Shown here: piece after piece, positions 52,402-60,982 of the stretch
How positions within the stretch are numbered: the first letter of the stretch is position 1
Layout: the number at the start of each line of letters is the position of its first letter
Origin: VAZQ01 sp963712565
Lineage (GTDB): Bacteria > Pseudomonadota > Alphaproteobacteria > Rhizobiales > Xanthobacteraceae
DNA: 64,000 nucleotides
Assembly: GCA_963712565.1 (NCBI GenBank)
Contig: CAVQIP010000024.1
Span: 62,001-126,000, forward strand
Reading direction: 5' to 3'
Notes under the pieces: model-generated
Databases searched by the model: none
Told to the model about the DNA's origin: nothing
Seen by the model: only the letters and a program-made list of their open reading frames with translations
Translations under genes and position numbers: made by a program

Positions 52402-53831
52402 CGCGTCGCTCCGGCAAGCGTCTCGGCAATGCGGGCGACGAGCGCGCGCGCCACTTCCTGTTTCGATTGCGGCGGCCAGGATTCCACCCCTTGCCCGGTC
52501 ACGAGATGCACCGTGTTGCGATCGCCGCCCATGACGCCGGTCGCGACCGAAACATCGTTGGCGACGATCCAGTCGCAGCCTTTGCGAGCGAGCTTGGCCT
52601 TCGCGTGCTCGACGATGTGGTCGGTCTCGGCTGCAAAGCCGATGACCAGGCGTGGCCGGGCGCGCGCGTCGTGCGCCACGGTCGCGAGGATGTCGGGATT
52701 CTCGACGAGATCGAGCTTTGGCGATGCGCCCGGGCGCTTCTTGATCTTGTTCGCATTCGGTTTGTCCACGCGCCAGTCGGCGACCGCCGCCGCGAACACC
52801 GCGACATCGGCCGGCAGCGCCTTCGTCACCGCCGCGAGCATCTCCCGCGCGGTCGCGACCTTGACGATCTTGACGCCGGCCGGATCCGGCACGTCGACCG
52901 GCCCGGATACCAGCGTGACATCGGCGCCGGCGGCGGCTGCTGCCGCGGCGATGGCATGGCCTTGCTTGCCGGACGAGCGATTGCCGATGTAGCGCACCGG
53001 ATCGATCGGCTCATGGGTCGGACCGGAGGTGACGATCACGCGCTTGCCCGCGAGCGCTCGGGTCTCGCCCGCGTCGGCGAGCAATGATTCCACTCTTGCC
53101 GCGATTTCCAGCGGTTCCGCCATGCGTCCGACGCCGGCTTCGCCCGCCTCCGCCATCTCGCCCGTGTTCGGCCCGATGATGGCGACGCCGTCGTCCGCGA
53201 GCCGCGCAAGGTTGCGCCGGGTGGCCGGATGTTCCCACATGTGCGGGTTCATCGCCGGCGCCACCAGCACGGCGCGATCGGTGGCGAGCAGCACCGTGGA
53301 GGCGAGATCGTCGGCATGACCGTTCGCCATCTTGGCCATGAGGTCCGCGGTGGCGGGTGCGACCACGACGAGATCGGACTCGCGCGCGAGCCTGATGTGG
53401 CCAACGTCGAACTCGGTCGCAGGATCGAACAGGCTCGTGAACGCGCGTTCGCCCGAAAGTGCGCCGGCCGACAGCGCCGTGACGAATTCCTGCGCCGCCG
53501 CGGTGAGGATGCAGCGCACGCCGAGCCCGCGCTCCTTCAGCCGGCGGATCAGCTCGAGCGATTTATAGGCGGCGATGCCGCCGCCGACGATCAGGAGAAC
53601 GCGTTTCGGCAGCGGCGCCGGGTCGGTGGCCGGCGCGCGCATGGATCGCTCCGGCGCGCCGCTGGCGCTGGCGCGTCGGCGTGGCGTGGCGGCGGCGTCG
53701 CCATCCTCCGCGGCGGCGTGGCGCAGAATGGTCCGCGCCTCGTCTTCCATCGAGCGGCCATTGCGCGCCGCGCGCAGCCGCAGGCGCCGCTTCAGGGCGT
53801 CGTCGAGTTGGCGGATGGTGATGCTGGCCAT
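52398..53831 (-). CDS. coaBC: CoaBC with an N-terminal FitA-type ribbon-helix-helix domain
   Basis: A 477-residue protein. Residues 1-42 (MASITIRQLDDALKRRLRLR..., GRSMEDEARTIL) are a ribbon-helix-helix DNA-binding domain like FitA antitoxin. Residues 43-75 are a Pro/Ala/Arg linker. Residues 76-250 are CoaC, which decarboxylates phosphopantothenoylcysteine with FMN (VGGGIAAYKS, HIRLARESD, APAMNPHMW). The rest is CoaB, which ligates phosphopantothenate to cysteine (GNRSSGKQG, ANKIKKRP). All catalytic motifs are intact. There is no stop or frame change between the parts. An ATG at codon 64 (53642) has GGAG six bases upstream, whereas the ATG at 53831 has no clear ribosome-binding site, so a short CoaBC may also be made. 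Confidence 0.93.
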   Translation of the reverse strand: MASITIRQLDDALKRRLRLRAARNGRSMEDEARTILRHAAAEDGDAAATPRRRASASGAPERSMRAPATDPAPLPKRVLLIVGGGIAAYKSLELIRRLKERGLGVRCILTAAAQEFVTALSAGALSGERAFTSLFDPATEFDVGHIRLARESDLVVVAPATADLMAKMANGHADDLASTVLLATDRAVLVAPAMNPHMWEHPATRRNLARLADDGVAIIGPNTGEMAEAGEAGVGRMAEPLEIAARVESLLADAGETRALAGKRVIVTSGPTHEPIDPVRYIGNRSSGKQGHAIAAAAAAAGADVTLVSGPVDVPDPAGVKIVKVATAREMLAAVTKALPADVAVFAAAVADWRVDKPNANKIKKRPGASPKLDLVENPDILATVAHDARARPRLVIGFAAETDHIVEHAKAKLARKGCDWIVANDVSVATGVMGGDRNTVHLVTGQGVESWPPQSKQEVARALVARIAETLAGATR

Positions 53832-53858
53832 GGAAGTGGCGTCGTCGACTTCGCTCAG

Positions 53859-53887
53859 ACACTAGCCGATGATTGCAGTGCAATCAA
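53859..53887 (-). promoter_or_regulatory. Sigma-70 promoter of coaBC
   Basis: On the minus strand, TTGATT (53882-53887) and TAGTGT (53859-53864) are separated by exactly 17 bases. Transcription would start near 53852, about 20 bases before the ATG at 53831. The promoter lies inside the operator described in the next entry. Confidence 0.5.
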
Positions 53888-53897
53888 TGCAATCATC
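53868..53897. promoter_or_regulatory. Three-half-site operator over the coaBC promoter
   Basis: GATGATTGCA (53868-53877) and TGCAATCATC (53888-53897) are a perfect 10-bp inverted repeat with a 10-bp spacer. A third half-site, TGCAATCA, lies within (53879-53886), so the 8-mer TGATTGCA/TGCAATCA occurs three times in 26 bases. It spans the -35 box and spacer, a typical repressor position. The half-site is one base from TGATAGCA, which I recall as the FitA site. Confidence 0.65.
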
Positions 53898-53925
53898 AGG
53901 CCCGGCATCGGCCATCGGGCAGCTC

Positions 53926-55503
53926 TCATTGGCGAACCAGCAGATAGATCAGTCCCGCCAGCAGCACCGCGATGGCCCACAGCGCCGCCGCGATCCAGCG
54001 GTTGCGCCGCGCCTCGGCGCGGCCGATCTCCGCCACCGTTTGCGGCGCCAGCACCAGCCCGTCGCGGGTGATGGCGTCGAGCTGCTCCACCAGCACCGCG
54101 CCGCGCGACAGCAGCCCCGGCACATCGCCGAGGAAACGGCCGACCTCCATCGCTCCCTCGGCGGCATCTTCGATCCTGCCCACGGGGCCGAGATTGCGTT
54201 CGATCCATTCCCGCACCACCGGCTCGGCCACCGTCCACATGTCGAGCTTCGGATCGAGCGCGCGCGCCACGCCTTCGACCACGACCATCGTCTTCTGCAA
54301 CAGCAGCAGTTCCGGCCGGGTGCGCATGTCGAACAGGCCGGTGACCTCGAATAGCAGCGCGAACAGCTTCGCCATCGAGATTTCTTCCGCGGTGCGGTTG
54401 TGGATCGGCTCGCCGATGGCACGGATTGCTTGCGCAAAACTTGCGACCGAATGATGCGGCGGCACGTAGCCGGCCTCGAAATGCACCTCGGCGGTGCGGT
54501 GATAGTCGCGGGTAATGAAGCCCAGCAAAATCTCCGCCAGGAAGCGTCGTTCCTTCGGCCCCAGGCGTCCCATGATGCCGAAGTCGACCGCGACCAGATC
54601 GCCTTTATCGTCGACGAACAGGTTGCCGGGATGCATGTCGGCGTGGAAGAAGCCGTCGCGCAAAGCATGCCGCAGGAAGGTCTGGATCACCGCGCGCGCG
54701 AGGCGCTTGAGATCGAGGCCCTTGGCCTCGAGCCGCGCGCGGTCGGAGAGCGGCGTCGCCTCGATCCATTCCAGCGTGAGCACGTCGCGCGCGGTGCGGT
54801 CCCAGTCCACGGCGGGCACGCGGAAATCGGGATCCTTTTTGGTATTCTCCGCCATCTCCGAGAGCGCGGCCGCCTCGAACCGCAGATCCATCTCGATCGC
54901 GACCGAGCGCTTGAGCGTTTCGACCACCTCGACGAGGCGCAGGCGCCGCGCTTCCGCGGACAATGTCTCGGCGTTGCGGGCGGCGAAGGTGAAGGCATCG
55001 AGATCGACCTTGAAGCGGCGTTCGACGCCCGGCCGCAGCACCTTCACCGCGACCGGCCGGCGGCCGCGCTCGGCCGCGACCTCGGCGCGGTGCACCTGTG
55101 CGATCGAGGCGGCCGCGACCGGGGGGCCGAATGCGGCGAACAGGTCGCGCAGCGGCTTGCCCAAAGCGGCCTCCACCGCGGCTTCGGCCTCCGCTTGCGG
55201 GAACGGCGCCATCTTGTCCTGCAGCGTTTCGAGGTCGCGCGCCAGGGGCACGCCGACCACGTCCGGCCGCGTCGCCAAGAACTGGCCGAGCTTTACATAA
55301 CTGGGACCCAGCCGGGTGAGGGCGGTGGCGAGGCGGTTGGCCGCCACGCTGCTGGCCGGCCGTTCGATCAGCCGCGCGGCCCGCACCGCGGCGCGCGCCG
55401 GCAGCGGCAGGCGCGTCGTGTCGATCAGGGCAAACACGCCCTCGCGCGCGAACACGAAACCGGCATGGCCGAGACGGACGAGGTGGGCGAGACCGGCAAT
55501 CAC
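53926..55503 (-). CDS. ubiB: Ubiquinone biosynthesis protein UbiB (2-polyprenylphenol 6-hydroxylase accessory factor)
   Basis: A 525-residue atypical kinase (ABC1/ADCK family) needed for ubiquinone synthesis. PSYVKLGQFLATRPD is the KxGQ motif, AAASIAQVHRAEV is the Ala-rich nucleotide loop, and GFFHADMHPGNLFVDD and AVDFGIMG are catalytic and metal loops. Hydrophobic segments end the protein (LWAIAVLLAGLIYLLV). The start is the GTG at 55503, which overlaps the ubiE stop (GTGA); a longer in-frame reading would run far back into ubiE. coaBC follows after 94 bp. Confidence 0.93.
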   Translation of the reverse strand: MIAGLAHLVRLGHAGFVFAREGVFALIDTTRLPLPARAAVRAARLIERPASSVAANRLATALTRLGPSYVKLGQFLATRPDVVGVPLARDLETLQDKMAPFPQAEAEAAVEAALGKPLRDLFAAFGPPVAAASIAQVHRAEVAAERGRRPVAVKVLRPGVERRFKVDLDAFTFAARNAETLSAEARRLRLVEVVETLKRSVAIEMDLRFEAAALSEMAENTKKDPDFRVPAVDWDRTARDVLTLEWIEATPLSDRARLEAKGLDLKRLARAVIQTFLRHALRDGFFHADMHPGNLFVDDKGDLVAVDFGIMGRLGPKERRFLAEILLGFITRDYHRTAEVHFEAGYVPPHHSVASFAQAIRAIGEPIHNRTAEEISMAKLFALLFEVTGLFDMRTRPELLLLQKTMVVVEGVARALDPKLDMWTVAEPVVREWIERNLGPVGRIEDAAEGAMEVGRFLGDVPGLLSRGAVLVEQLDAITRDGLVLAPQTVAEIGRAEARRNRWIAAALWAIAVLLAGLIYLLVRQ

Positions 55504-56294
55504 AACCGCCAGCCCGAATGCAGCGCGACGATGCCGCCGGTCATGCGCTGGAACGACACGCGGGCAAAACCGGCCGCCCGCATCATCCCGGCGAACGCAT
55601 CCGGACCCGGGAAGCGGCGGATCGATTCGACCAGATAGCGATAGGCCTCCGCGTCGGCGGCGACCGCACGGCCGAGCGCAGGGATCACGTTGAAGGAGTA
55701 GAAATCGTAGAGCGCATCGAGCCCGGGCACATCGACGGTGGAGAATTCGAGGCACAAAAAGCGCCCACCGAGCCGCAGCACGCGATAGGCTTCGCTGAGC
55801 GCCGCCTCGATGCGCGGTACGTTGCGGATGCCGAAGGCGAGGGTGACGGCGTCGTAGCTGCGATCCGCGAACGGCAGGCTCTCGGCATTGGCTTCGACGA
55901 ACGTGATCGCATCATCGAGCCCGCACTCGGCGGCCCGCGCGCGCCCGACCCCGAGCATGTCGGCATTGATGTCGACGACCGTCGCGTGCGTGCCCGCCCC
56001 GCCCGCCGCGACCACCCGGAAGGCGATGTCGCCGGTGCCGCCGGCGACGTCGAGGAGCGCAAACGGCCGCGCGCCGGCATCGGCATGCGCGCCGGCCTGA
56101 GGCCGGTCCTTGGGGGGATCGACGGCGGTGACGAGTGCGTCTTTCCAGGCGCGGTGCAGCCCGCCCGACATGAGATCGTTCATCAGGTCGTAACGGCGCG
56201 CCACGCTGCGAAAAACGTCGTCGACGCGCCCCTGCTTGTGCTCGAGCGGCAGGCGCTGGAAGCCGAAATCGGCCATTTCGCCGGTTTGCGGCAT
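55500..56294 (-). CDS. ubiE: Demethylmenaquinone/ubiquinone C-methyltransferase UbiE
   Basis: A 264-residue SAM-dependent methyltransferase for the ubiquinone ring. ALLDVAGGTGDIAFRV is the SAM motif. RRYDLMNDLMSGGLHRAWKD and GIRNVPRIEAALSEAYRVL are UbiE signatures, and the C-terminus GGIVALHSGWRL is usual. A Gly/Ala/His/Asp-rich insert (KDRPQAGAHADAGAR) near residue 75 is extra. The start at 56294 has AAAGGA upstream. It is divergent from mutM. Confidence 0.95.
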   Translation of the reverse strand: MPQTGEMADFGFQRLPLEHKQGRVDDVFRSVARRYDLMNDLMSGGLHRAWKDALVTAVDPPKDRPQAGAHADAGARPFALLDVAGGTGDIAFRVVAAGGAGTHATVVDINADMLGVGRARAAECGLDDAITFVEANAESLPFADRSYDAVTLAFGIRNVPRIEAALSEAYRVLRLGGRFLCLEFSTVDVPGLDALYDFYSFNVIPALGRAVAADAEAYRYLVESIRRFPGPDAFAGMMRAAGFARVSFQRMTGGIVALHSGWRL

Positions 56295-56504
56295 GGCGAA
56301 TAGTCCTTTTTCGGCAGGACCATAGCGCGGCAGCCCAGAGGACGCTATGTCTGCGCCGTGACGTTTCGCCGGCATGGTAACGAGGCGCGCCCGATCGTGG
56401 CGTTAACCGCAATCGGGAATCCCCGATACGCAAGGCGAGCAAACAGGCCCGACTGGCGTGCCGCGGCCATGCGGGCATTGCCTTCGCTGTGAGGTGCCGA
56501 CCGA

Positions 56505-57386
56505 ATGCCCGAACTGCCCGAGGTCGAGACCGTCCGGCGGGGGCTGCAGCCGGTCATGGAGGGCGCGCGCTTCAGCAAGGTCGAGGCGCACCGCGGCGAC
56601 CTGCGCTGGCCGCTGCCGAAGGACTTCGTCGCCCGCCTCCAAGGCAAGCGGGTCGAGGGGCTTGGCCGGCGCGCCAAATATCTGCTCGCAGACCTCTCCT
56701 CCGGCGACGTGCTGGTGATGCATCTCGGCATGTCGGGCTCGTTCCGGGTCGCAGGCGCCCGCAGGGAAAAGACGCCCGGCGGCTACTACCACGAGCGCTC
56801 GAAGAACGCCGCCCACGACCACGTCGTGTTCCACATGTCGTCCGGCGCGCGCATTTCCTTCAACGATCCGCGCCGTTTCGGCATGATGAAGCTCGTTCCC
56901 CGTGCCGAGCTCGACAAGGAGCCGCTGTTGCGGGCGCTTGGTCCCGAGCCGCTCGGCAACGAATTCGACGCTGCCATGCTGGCGCGTGCGTGCGAGGGCA
57001 AGAAGACCTCGCTCAAGGCCGCGTTGTCGGACCAGAAGATCGTCGCCGGGCTCGGCAATATCTACGTCTGCGAGGCGCTCCACCGCGCGCGGCTCTCCCC
57101 CAGGCGGCGGGCATCCACGATCACGACGAGAACTGGCCTGCCCAACGAGCGCGCGCACGCGCTAGTCGACGCCATCAAGGCCGTGCTCGAGGCGGCGATC
57201 GAGGCGGGCGGGTCTTCGTTGCGCGATCACCGCCGTACCGATGGCGAGCTCGGTGACTTCCAGCACAACTTCCGTGTCTATGACCGCGAGGGCAAGCCGT
57301 GCCCCACGCTGGGCTGCAAGGGCACTATCAAGCGCGTGGTACAGACCGGGCGCTCGACGTTCTTTTGCCCGGTGTGTCAGAGATAG
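56505..57386 (+). CDS. mutM: Formamidopyrimidine-DNA glycosylase
   Basis: A 293-residue DNA repair enzyme that removes 8-oxoguanine and nicks the strand. The mature N-terminus PELPEVETVRRGL provides the catalytic Pro and Glu. The DNA-binding Lys is in RRAKYLLADL. The C-terminal zinc finger (CPTLGCKGT...FFCPVCQR) has all four cysteines. The length is normal. It is divergent from ubiE, the usual alphaproteobacterial arrangement, and convergent with an alpha/beta hydrolase gene only 15 bp away. Confidence 0.96.
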   Translation: MPELPEVETVRRGLQPVMEGARFSKVEAHRGDLRWPLPKDFVARLQGKRVEGLGRRAKYLLADLSSGDVLVMHLGMSGSFRVAGARREKTPGGYYHERSKNAAHDHVVFHMSSGARISFNDPRRFGMMKLVPRAELDKEPLLRALGPEPLGNEFDAAMLARACEGKKTSLKAALSDQKIVAGLGNIYVCEALHRARLSPRRRASTITTRTGLPNERAHALVDAIKAVLEAAIEAGGSSLRDHRRTDGELGDFQHNFRVYDREGKPCPTLGCKGTIKRVVQTGRSTFFCPVCQR

Positions 57387-57401
57387 TTCGCAAGAGCGCT
57401 G

Positions 57402-58586
57402 CTATTCCTTCCGCGGCAGAGTGTTGCCGAGCCATTGCGCGATGGCGGCGGCGATCTCCCTGTTGTTCTTCTCGTTCATCATCACGTGGCTGTTGCCCTT
57501 GATGCCGAGGTCGGCGAGCCGCATGAAGCTCGGCTGGGCGCCGGCCTGCTGCAGGTACTTCACGGTGCAGTGATCATAGGGGGCATGATACGACGCCTCC
57601 GACATCACCACTAGGATCGGCATGTTCAGGTTGGGCAGCTTGCGCGCGGGTTCCTTCTGCAGATAGCACTTCACGAGATCCGGCCCGTCGGCCTGCTCCT
57701 GCTGCACGACGGCGAGTTCCTTGGCGTCGGCGACGGCGGGAGAATAGGTCAGCGGCACCGCGCTCAGCCCATAGGGAAGCGCGAGCGGACCCTGCTTGAA
57801 ATAATCGGGCGCGCCGATGAAATCGACCTGATAGAACGGCGGCCCGTTCGGCTCGACCGCGAGGATCGCCTTGACCCGATCAGGGCGCGCATCAGCCACC
57901 GGCCAGGCGAAGGCGCCGGCCTGCGAATGGACCATCAGGACGGCCGGACCGATCTTGTCGATCAGCGCTACCAATGCGTCACGGTTGAGAAACTGTTGCT
58001 TACTGAAATCCGCGATCTCCGGCAGGTAGCCGGAAATCATCTGCAGGGTGACGGGATCATCCGGCGCGCCGCTGCCTGGCCATTGCGTGTGCAGGTGCGC
58101 CTGCGGCCACAGCTTAAACTTCGCTTGCGCAAGATAGCGGCGCTGGCCTCCTTCGCCATCGGCCACCTTCCAAGGTCCGTAGGGCTGCGCCAGATAGCCC
58201 GAGCGTCCGCGTCCCGGCTGGTCCACCACGTAGACTGCATAGCCTTGGCGCACGAAGTATTGCGCCCAGCCCTCGCGTCCGTCGGGCGTGCCGAAATAGG
58301 TGGTGGCGGAGCGGGTGCCGCCATGGACCATGATGATGGGATAAGGATGCGTCTGCTGCGCCGGGATGCGGTAATCCACGTACATCTGGCCTGTTATGTA
58401 AGTACGGCCATTGACGGTGGTGGGCTTGCCGCCGACGTAGAAGAAGCCTTCGCGCGCCAGCGTGTAGGGCGGATCATCGGCTGCTCGTGCCGTGTCGGCT
58501 GCGGTGGCGAAGAGGAGAGCGGTAGCGGTCACGAGCATTACAGACCTGCGCCGACGGCGCGATGGATGTCGATCTCGATGTGTCAT
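57402..58586 (-). CDS. Secreted alpha/beta hydrolase
   Basis: A 394-residue exported protein. The N-terminus is basic (RRRRRS) and then has a signal core to about residue 35 (ending ARAADD). The fold has PIIMVHGGTRSATTYFG as oxyanion region and the nucleophile in VLMVHSQAGAFAW. The catalytic His is likely in SHVMMNEKNN near the C-terminus. The substrate is unknown; esterase activity is expected. The start at 58586 has GGGAGGA upstream. It is inserted between mutM and the enoyl-CoA hydratase, which are neighbours in many alphaproteobacteria. Confidence 0.85.
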   Translation of the reverse strand: MTHRDRHPSRRRRRSVMLVTATALLFATAADTARAADDPPYTLAREGFFYVGGKPTTVNGRTYITGQMYVDYRIPAQQTHPYPIIMVHGGTRSATTYFGTPDGREGWAQYFVRQGYAVYVVDQPGRGRSGYLAQPYGPWKVADGEGGQRRYLAQAKFKLWPQAHLHTQWPGSGAPDDPVTLQMISGYLPEIADFSKQQFLNRDALVALIDKIGPAVLMVHSQAGAFAWPVADARPDRVKAILAVEPNGPPFYQVDFIGAPDYFKQGPLALPYGLSAVPLTYSPAVADAKELAVVQQEQADGPDLVKCYLQKEPARKLPNLNMPILVVMSEASYHAPYDHCTVKYLQQAGAQPSFMRLADLGIKGNSHVMMNEKNNREIAAAIAQWLGNTLPRKE

Positions 58587-58684
58587 CAGGTCCTCCCCTG
58601 CTGCGCTATCTTACACGCCCTTTCCGCGCGCAACATGCCATGACAGCATGCCGTGACCGGCTGGAACCGACGCCAAGGAGAGCT

Positions 58685-59458
58685 ATGAGCACCGAAACCA
58701 TCATCGTCGAAACCCGCGGCCGCGTCGGCGTCATCCGCCTCAACCGGCCGCAGGCCTTGAATGCGCTCAACGTCGCCCTCAAGGACGAGATCCTCGCCGC
58801 GGTCGAGGCCTTCGATGCCGACACCAAAATCGGCTGCATCTTGTTGACCGGCTCTGACAAAGCCTTCGCCGCCGGCGCCGACATCAAGGAGATGGCGGAC
58901 AAGTCGTATGTCGATATTTCTGGCGCCGACTATGCCGCCGATTACGAGCGGCTCGCGCGCGTGCGCAAGCCGATCATCGCCGCGGTTGCGGGCTTCGCGC
59001 TCGGCGGCGGCTGCGAGCTCGCCATGATGTGCGATATCATCATCGCCGCCGACAATGCCAGGTTCGGCCAACCCGAGATCAAGCTCGGCGTCATTCCCGG
59101 CATTGGCGGCACGCAGCGTCTCACCCGCGCAGTCGGGAAGGCGAAGGCCATGGATCTGATCTTGACCGGCCGCATGATGGATGCGGCCGAGGCCGAGCGC
59201 TCGGGTCTGGTCGCTCGCGTCGTGCCGGCGGCGAGCCTGATGGAGGAGGCGATGAAAGCCGCCGAGACGATCGCCGCCATGTCGCTGCCGTCGGTGCTGG
59301 CGGCGAAAGAGGCGGTCAACCGCAGCTTCGAGACCTCGCTGGCCGAGGGCGTGCGTTTCGAGCGGCGCGTGTTCCACGCCCTGTTCGCCACCAAAGATCA
59401 GAAGGAAGGCATGGCCGCGTTCGTGGAGAAGCGGGTGCCGCGCTTCAAGCATGAATGA
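58685..59458 (+). CDS. Enoyl-CoA hydratase
   Basis: A 257-residue crotonase-fold enzyme that hydrates 2-enoyl-CoA in beta-oxidation. The oxyanion-hole segment is AFAAGADIKEMA. The two catalytic glutamates are in GGGCELAMMCD and GQPEIKLGVIPG. The length is normal. AAGGAG (58676-58681) precedes the ATG. In many rhizobia this gene follows mutM near the chromosomal origin; here a hydrolase lies between them. It is convergent with the protease-like gene, 18 bp apart. Confidence 0.95.
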   Translation: MSTETIIVETRGRVGVIRLNRPQALNALNVALKDEILAAVEAFDADTKIGCILLTGSDKAFAAGADIKEMADKSYVDISGADYAADYERLARVRKPIIAAVAGFALGGGCELAMMCDIIIAADNARFGQPEIKLGVIPGIGGTQRLTRAVGKAKAMDLILTGRMMDAAEAERSGLVARVVPAASLMEEAMKAAETIAAMSLPSVLAAKEAVNRSFETSLAEGVRFERRVFHALFATKDQKEGMAAFVEKRVPRFKHE

Positions 59459-59476
59459 GGAGCCCGCGCCGGCACC

Positions 59477-60982
59477 TCATTTGCGCACGCAAATCACCCG
59501 CACCAGCGAGGCTCTGGCGGTGTCGACGCCGGACCCTCCAGTCCCCGCCGCTGCAAGCTTTTGTCCGTCGAGGAACGCGCGGATCGTCGGCGCCGGCACG
59601 ATCGTCGCCTGCGGCGGCGCATTGCCGGCGCCGGCGATGACCGGCATTTTGAGTTCCACCATGCCGACGATGCGGCCCTGGCCGTCGAGCGCGGCGCCGC
59701 CGGAAAAACCGAGCTGCGGCGCCGGCTCGACGGAATCGCCCTTGAGCTTCGCGGCCACCGCCGAGATCGCGCCGCCGCCGCCCTGGCTTTGCGGGTCGGC
59801 GATGCCGAGCAGCGTGAGGTCGGAGCCTTTCGCAGCGTCGCCGGCGAAGGTCGCGGGCGCGAGATCAGGCACGCCGTAGACCCGCAGGAGCGCGAGATCC
59901 GCGGCTTTGTCCTCCGCCTGGCGGTCGGCGTCGCCGTATCCGCTCACCACGATGACGTTGCAGCCTTCGGTTACCTGGCGGTCGGTGACGATATGGCCGG
60001 CGGCGCTGACGACGATGCCGGTGCCGTACTCCACCTTGCGCTTGGGCGCCGCACCGATTTGTCCGCCGCCGGAGACGCCGGGAAACGGCGTGAACGCGCT
60101 CGACATCACGACGACAACCGGATCCATGATGGTTTCGGTCGCCTGGTCGTAGAGCACGGTCATGCCGCGCACCTCGCCATCCCTGATCTCGGCGCGCACA
60201 TAGAACTTCTTCAGATTCTGCATGCCCGACAAGATGAAGAAATCCGGGCGCAGGAGATTGACCTCGAGCTTGCGCGTCGACGGTTCTTTTTTCTGCTGCT
60301 CGTACACCGCCGCAAGCGTCGTGCCGGGCTCCCGGATCTTGAAGGTCTCGACCTGGATCTGCCCTTGCGCCGACGACCAATGGGTGCCGGTGCGATTCTG
60401 GCGCTTGTGGGGTACCTGCTTGGTCGGAAGCCCAAGCCGCGCGCCGGTGACGCCGTCGTCGACCATGCTCCAGCCCACCTGCGCCTGTTTCGCCTTCGCG
60501 GTAGCGGCGAGCAAGGCGCGCTCCTGGGTGTTGAGCACGCCGGTTTCCTTGAATTTGCGATTGCGTTGAAACGCTTTGATGGCGGCGATGGTCTTGTCGT
60601 TGAGCTCGCCGGTGATCAGGCCGTTGTAGTCGCCGGACCAGGCGAGATCGAACTGGATGGCGATACGGTCGGCCAGCGGCATGGAGGTATCGCGGGGCGG
60701 CGTCGGCGGGGCAGGCACGCGTTTTTTCGTGGCCGTCGCGGCCACGCGAGTCGTGCTGTCGCCTGCCGCCGAGCGAGCGGGATCAAATGGCTGCGCGCTG
60801 GGTCCCTGGCGGGCGGCGGCACGGATTCGCGCGGCGGCGGGCCGCAGCGTTGGTTTGTGGACTTTGATGCCGGGCGGCGCCGGCTTTGACCTGATGCCGG
60901 GTGGGGAAGCAGGGTTGTCAATCTGCGCGGTGGCCGGCAGCACGACGAGCAGAAGAGCGAGGGCGGCACCCACGATCCGCAT
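59477..60982 (-). CDS. Secreted peptidoglycan-binding/trypsin-fold protein lacking the catalytic His
   Basis: A 501-residue exported protein. It has a signal peptide (about 1-19), a Pro-rich linker, and a peptidoglycan-binding-like repeat (NGLITGELNDKTIAAIKAFQ) near 120-160. A central domain follows, then a trypsin-like domain from about 318. In that domain the usual TNxHV is TDRQV (Gln336 in place of His), while Asp362 (ADLALL) and Ser427 (GFSGGA) are kept. Serine-protease activity is therefore doubtful. It may be a cell-wall-attached binding protein. It is divergent from moeB. Confidence 0.83.
   Translation of the reverse strand: MRIVGAALALLLVVLPATAQIDNPASPPGIRSKPAPPGIKVHKPTLRPAAARIRAAARQGPSAQPFDPARSAAGDSTTRVAATATKKRVPAPPTPPRDTSMPLADRIAIQFDLAWSGDYNGLITGELNDKTIAAIKAFQRNRKFKETGVLNTQERALLAATAKAKQAQVGWSMVDDGVTGARLGLPTKQVPHKRQNRTGTHWSSAQGQIQVETFKIREPGTTLAAVYEQQKKEPSTRKLEVNLLRPDFFILSGMQNLKKFYVRAEIRDGEVRGMTVLYDQATETIMDPVVVVMSSAFTPFPGVSGGGQIGAAPKRKVEYGTGIVVSAAGHIVTDRQVTEGCNVIVVSGYGDADRQAEDKAADLALLRVYGVPDLAPATFAGDAAKGSDLTLLGIADPQSQGGGGAISAVAAKLKGDSVEPAPQLGFSGGAALDGQGRIVGMVELKMPVIAGAGNAPPQATIVPAPTIRAFLDGQKLAAAGTGGSGVDTARASLVRVICVRK

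Noticed and set aside
53831..53925. A toxin-antitoxin locus suggested by the antitoxin-like domain
   Set aside because: No PIN-domain or other toxin gene is adjacent; the domain is fused in frame to CoaBC instead.
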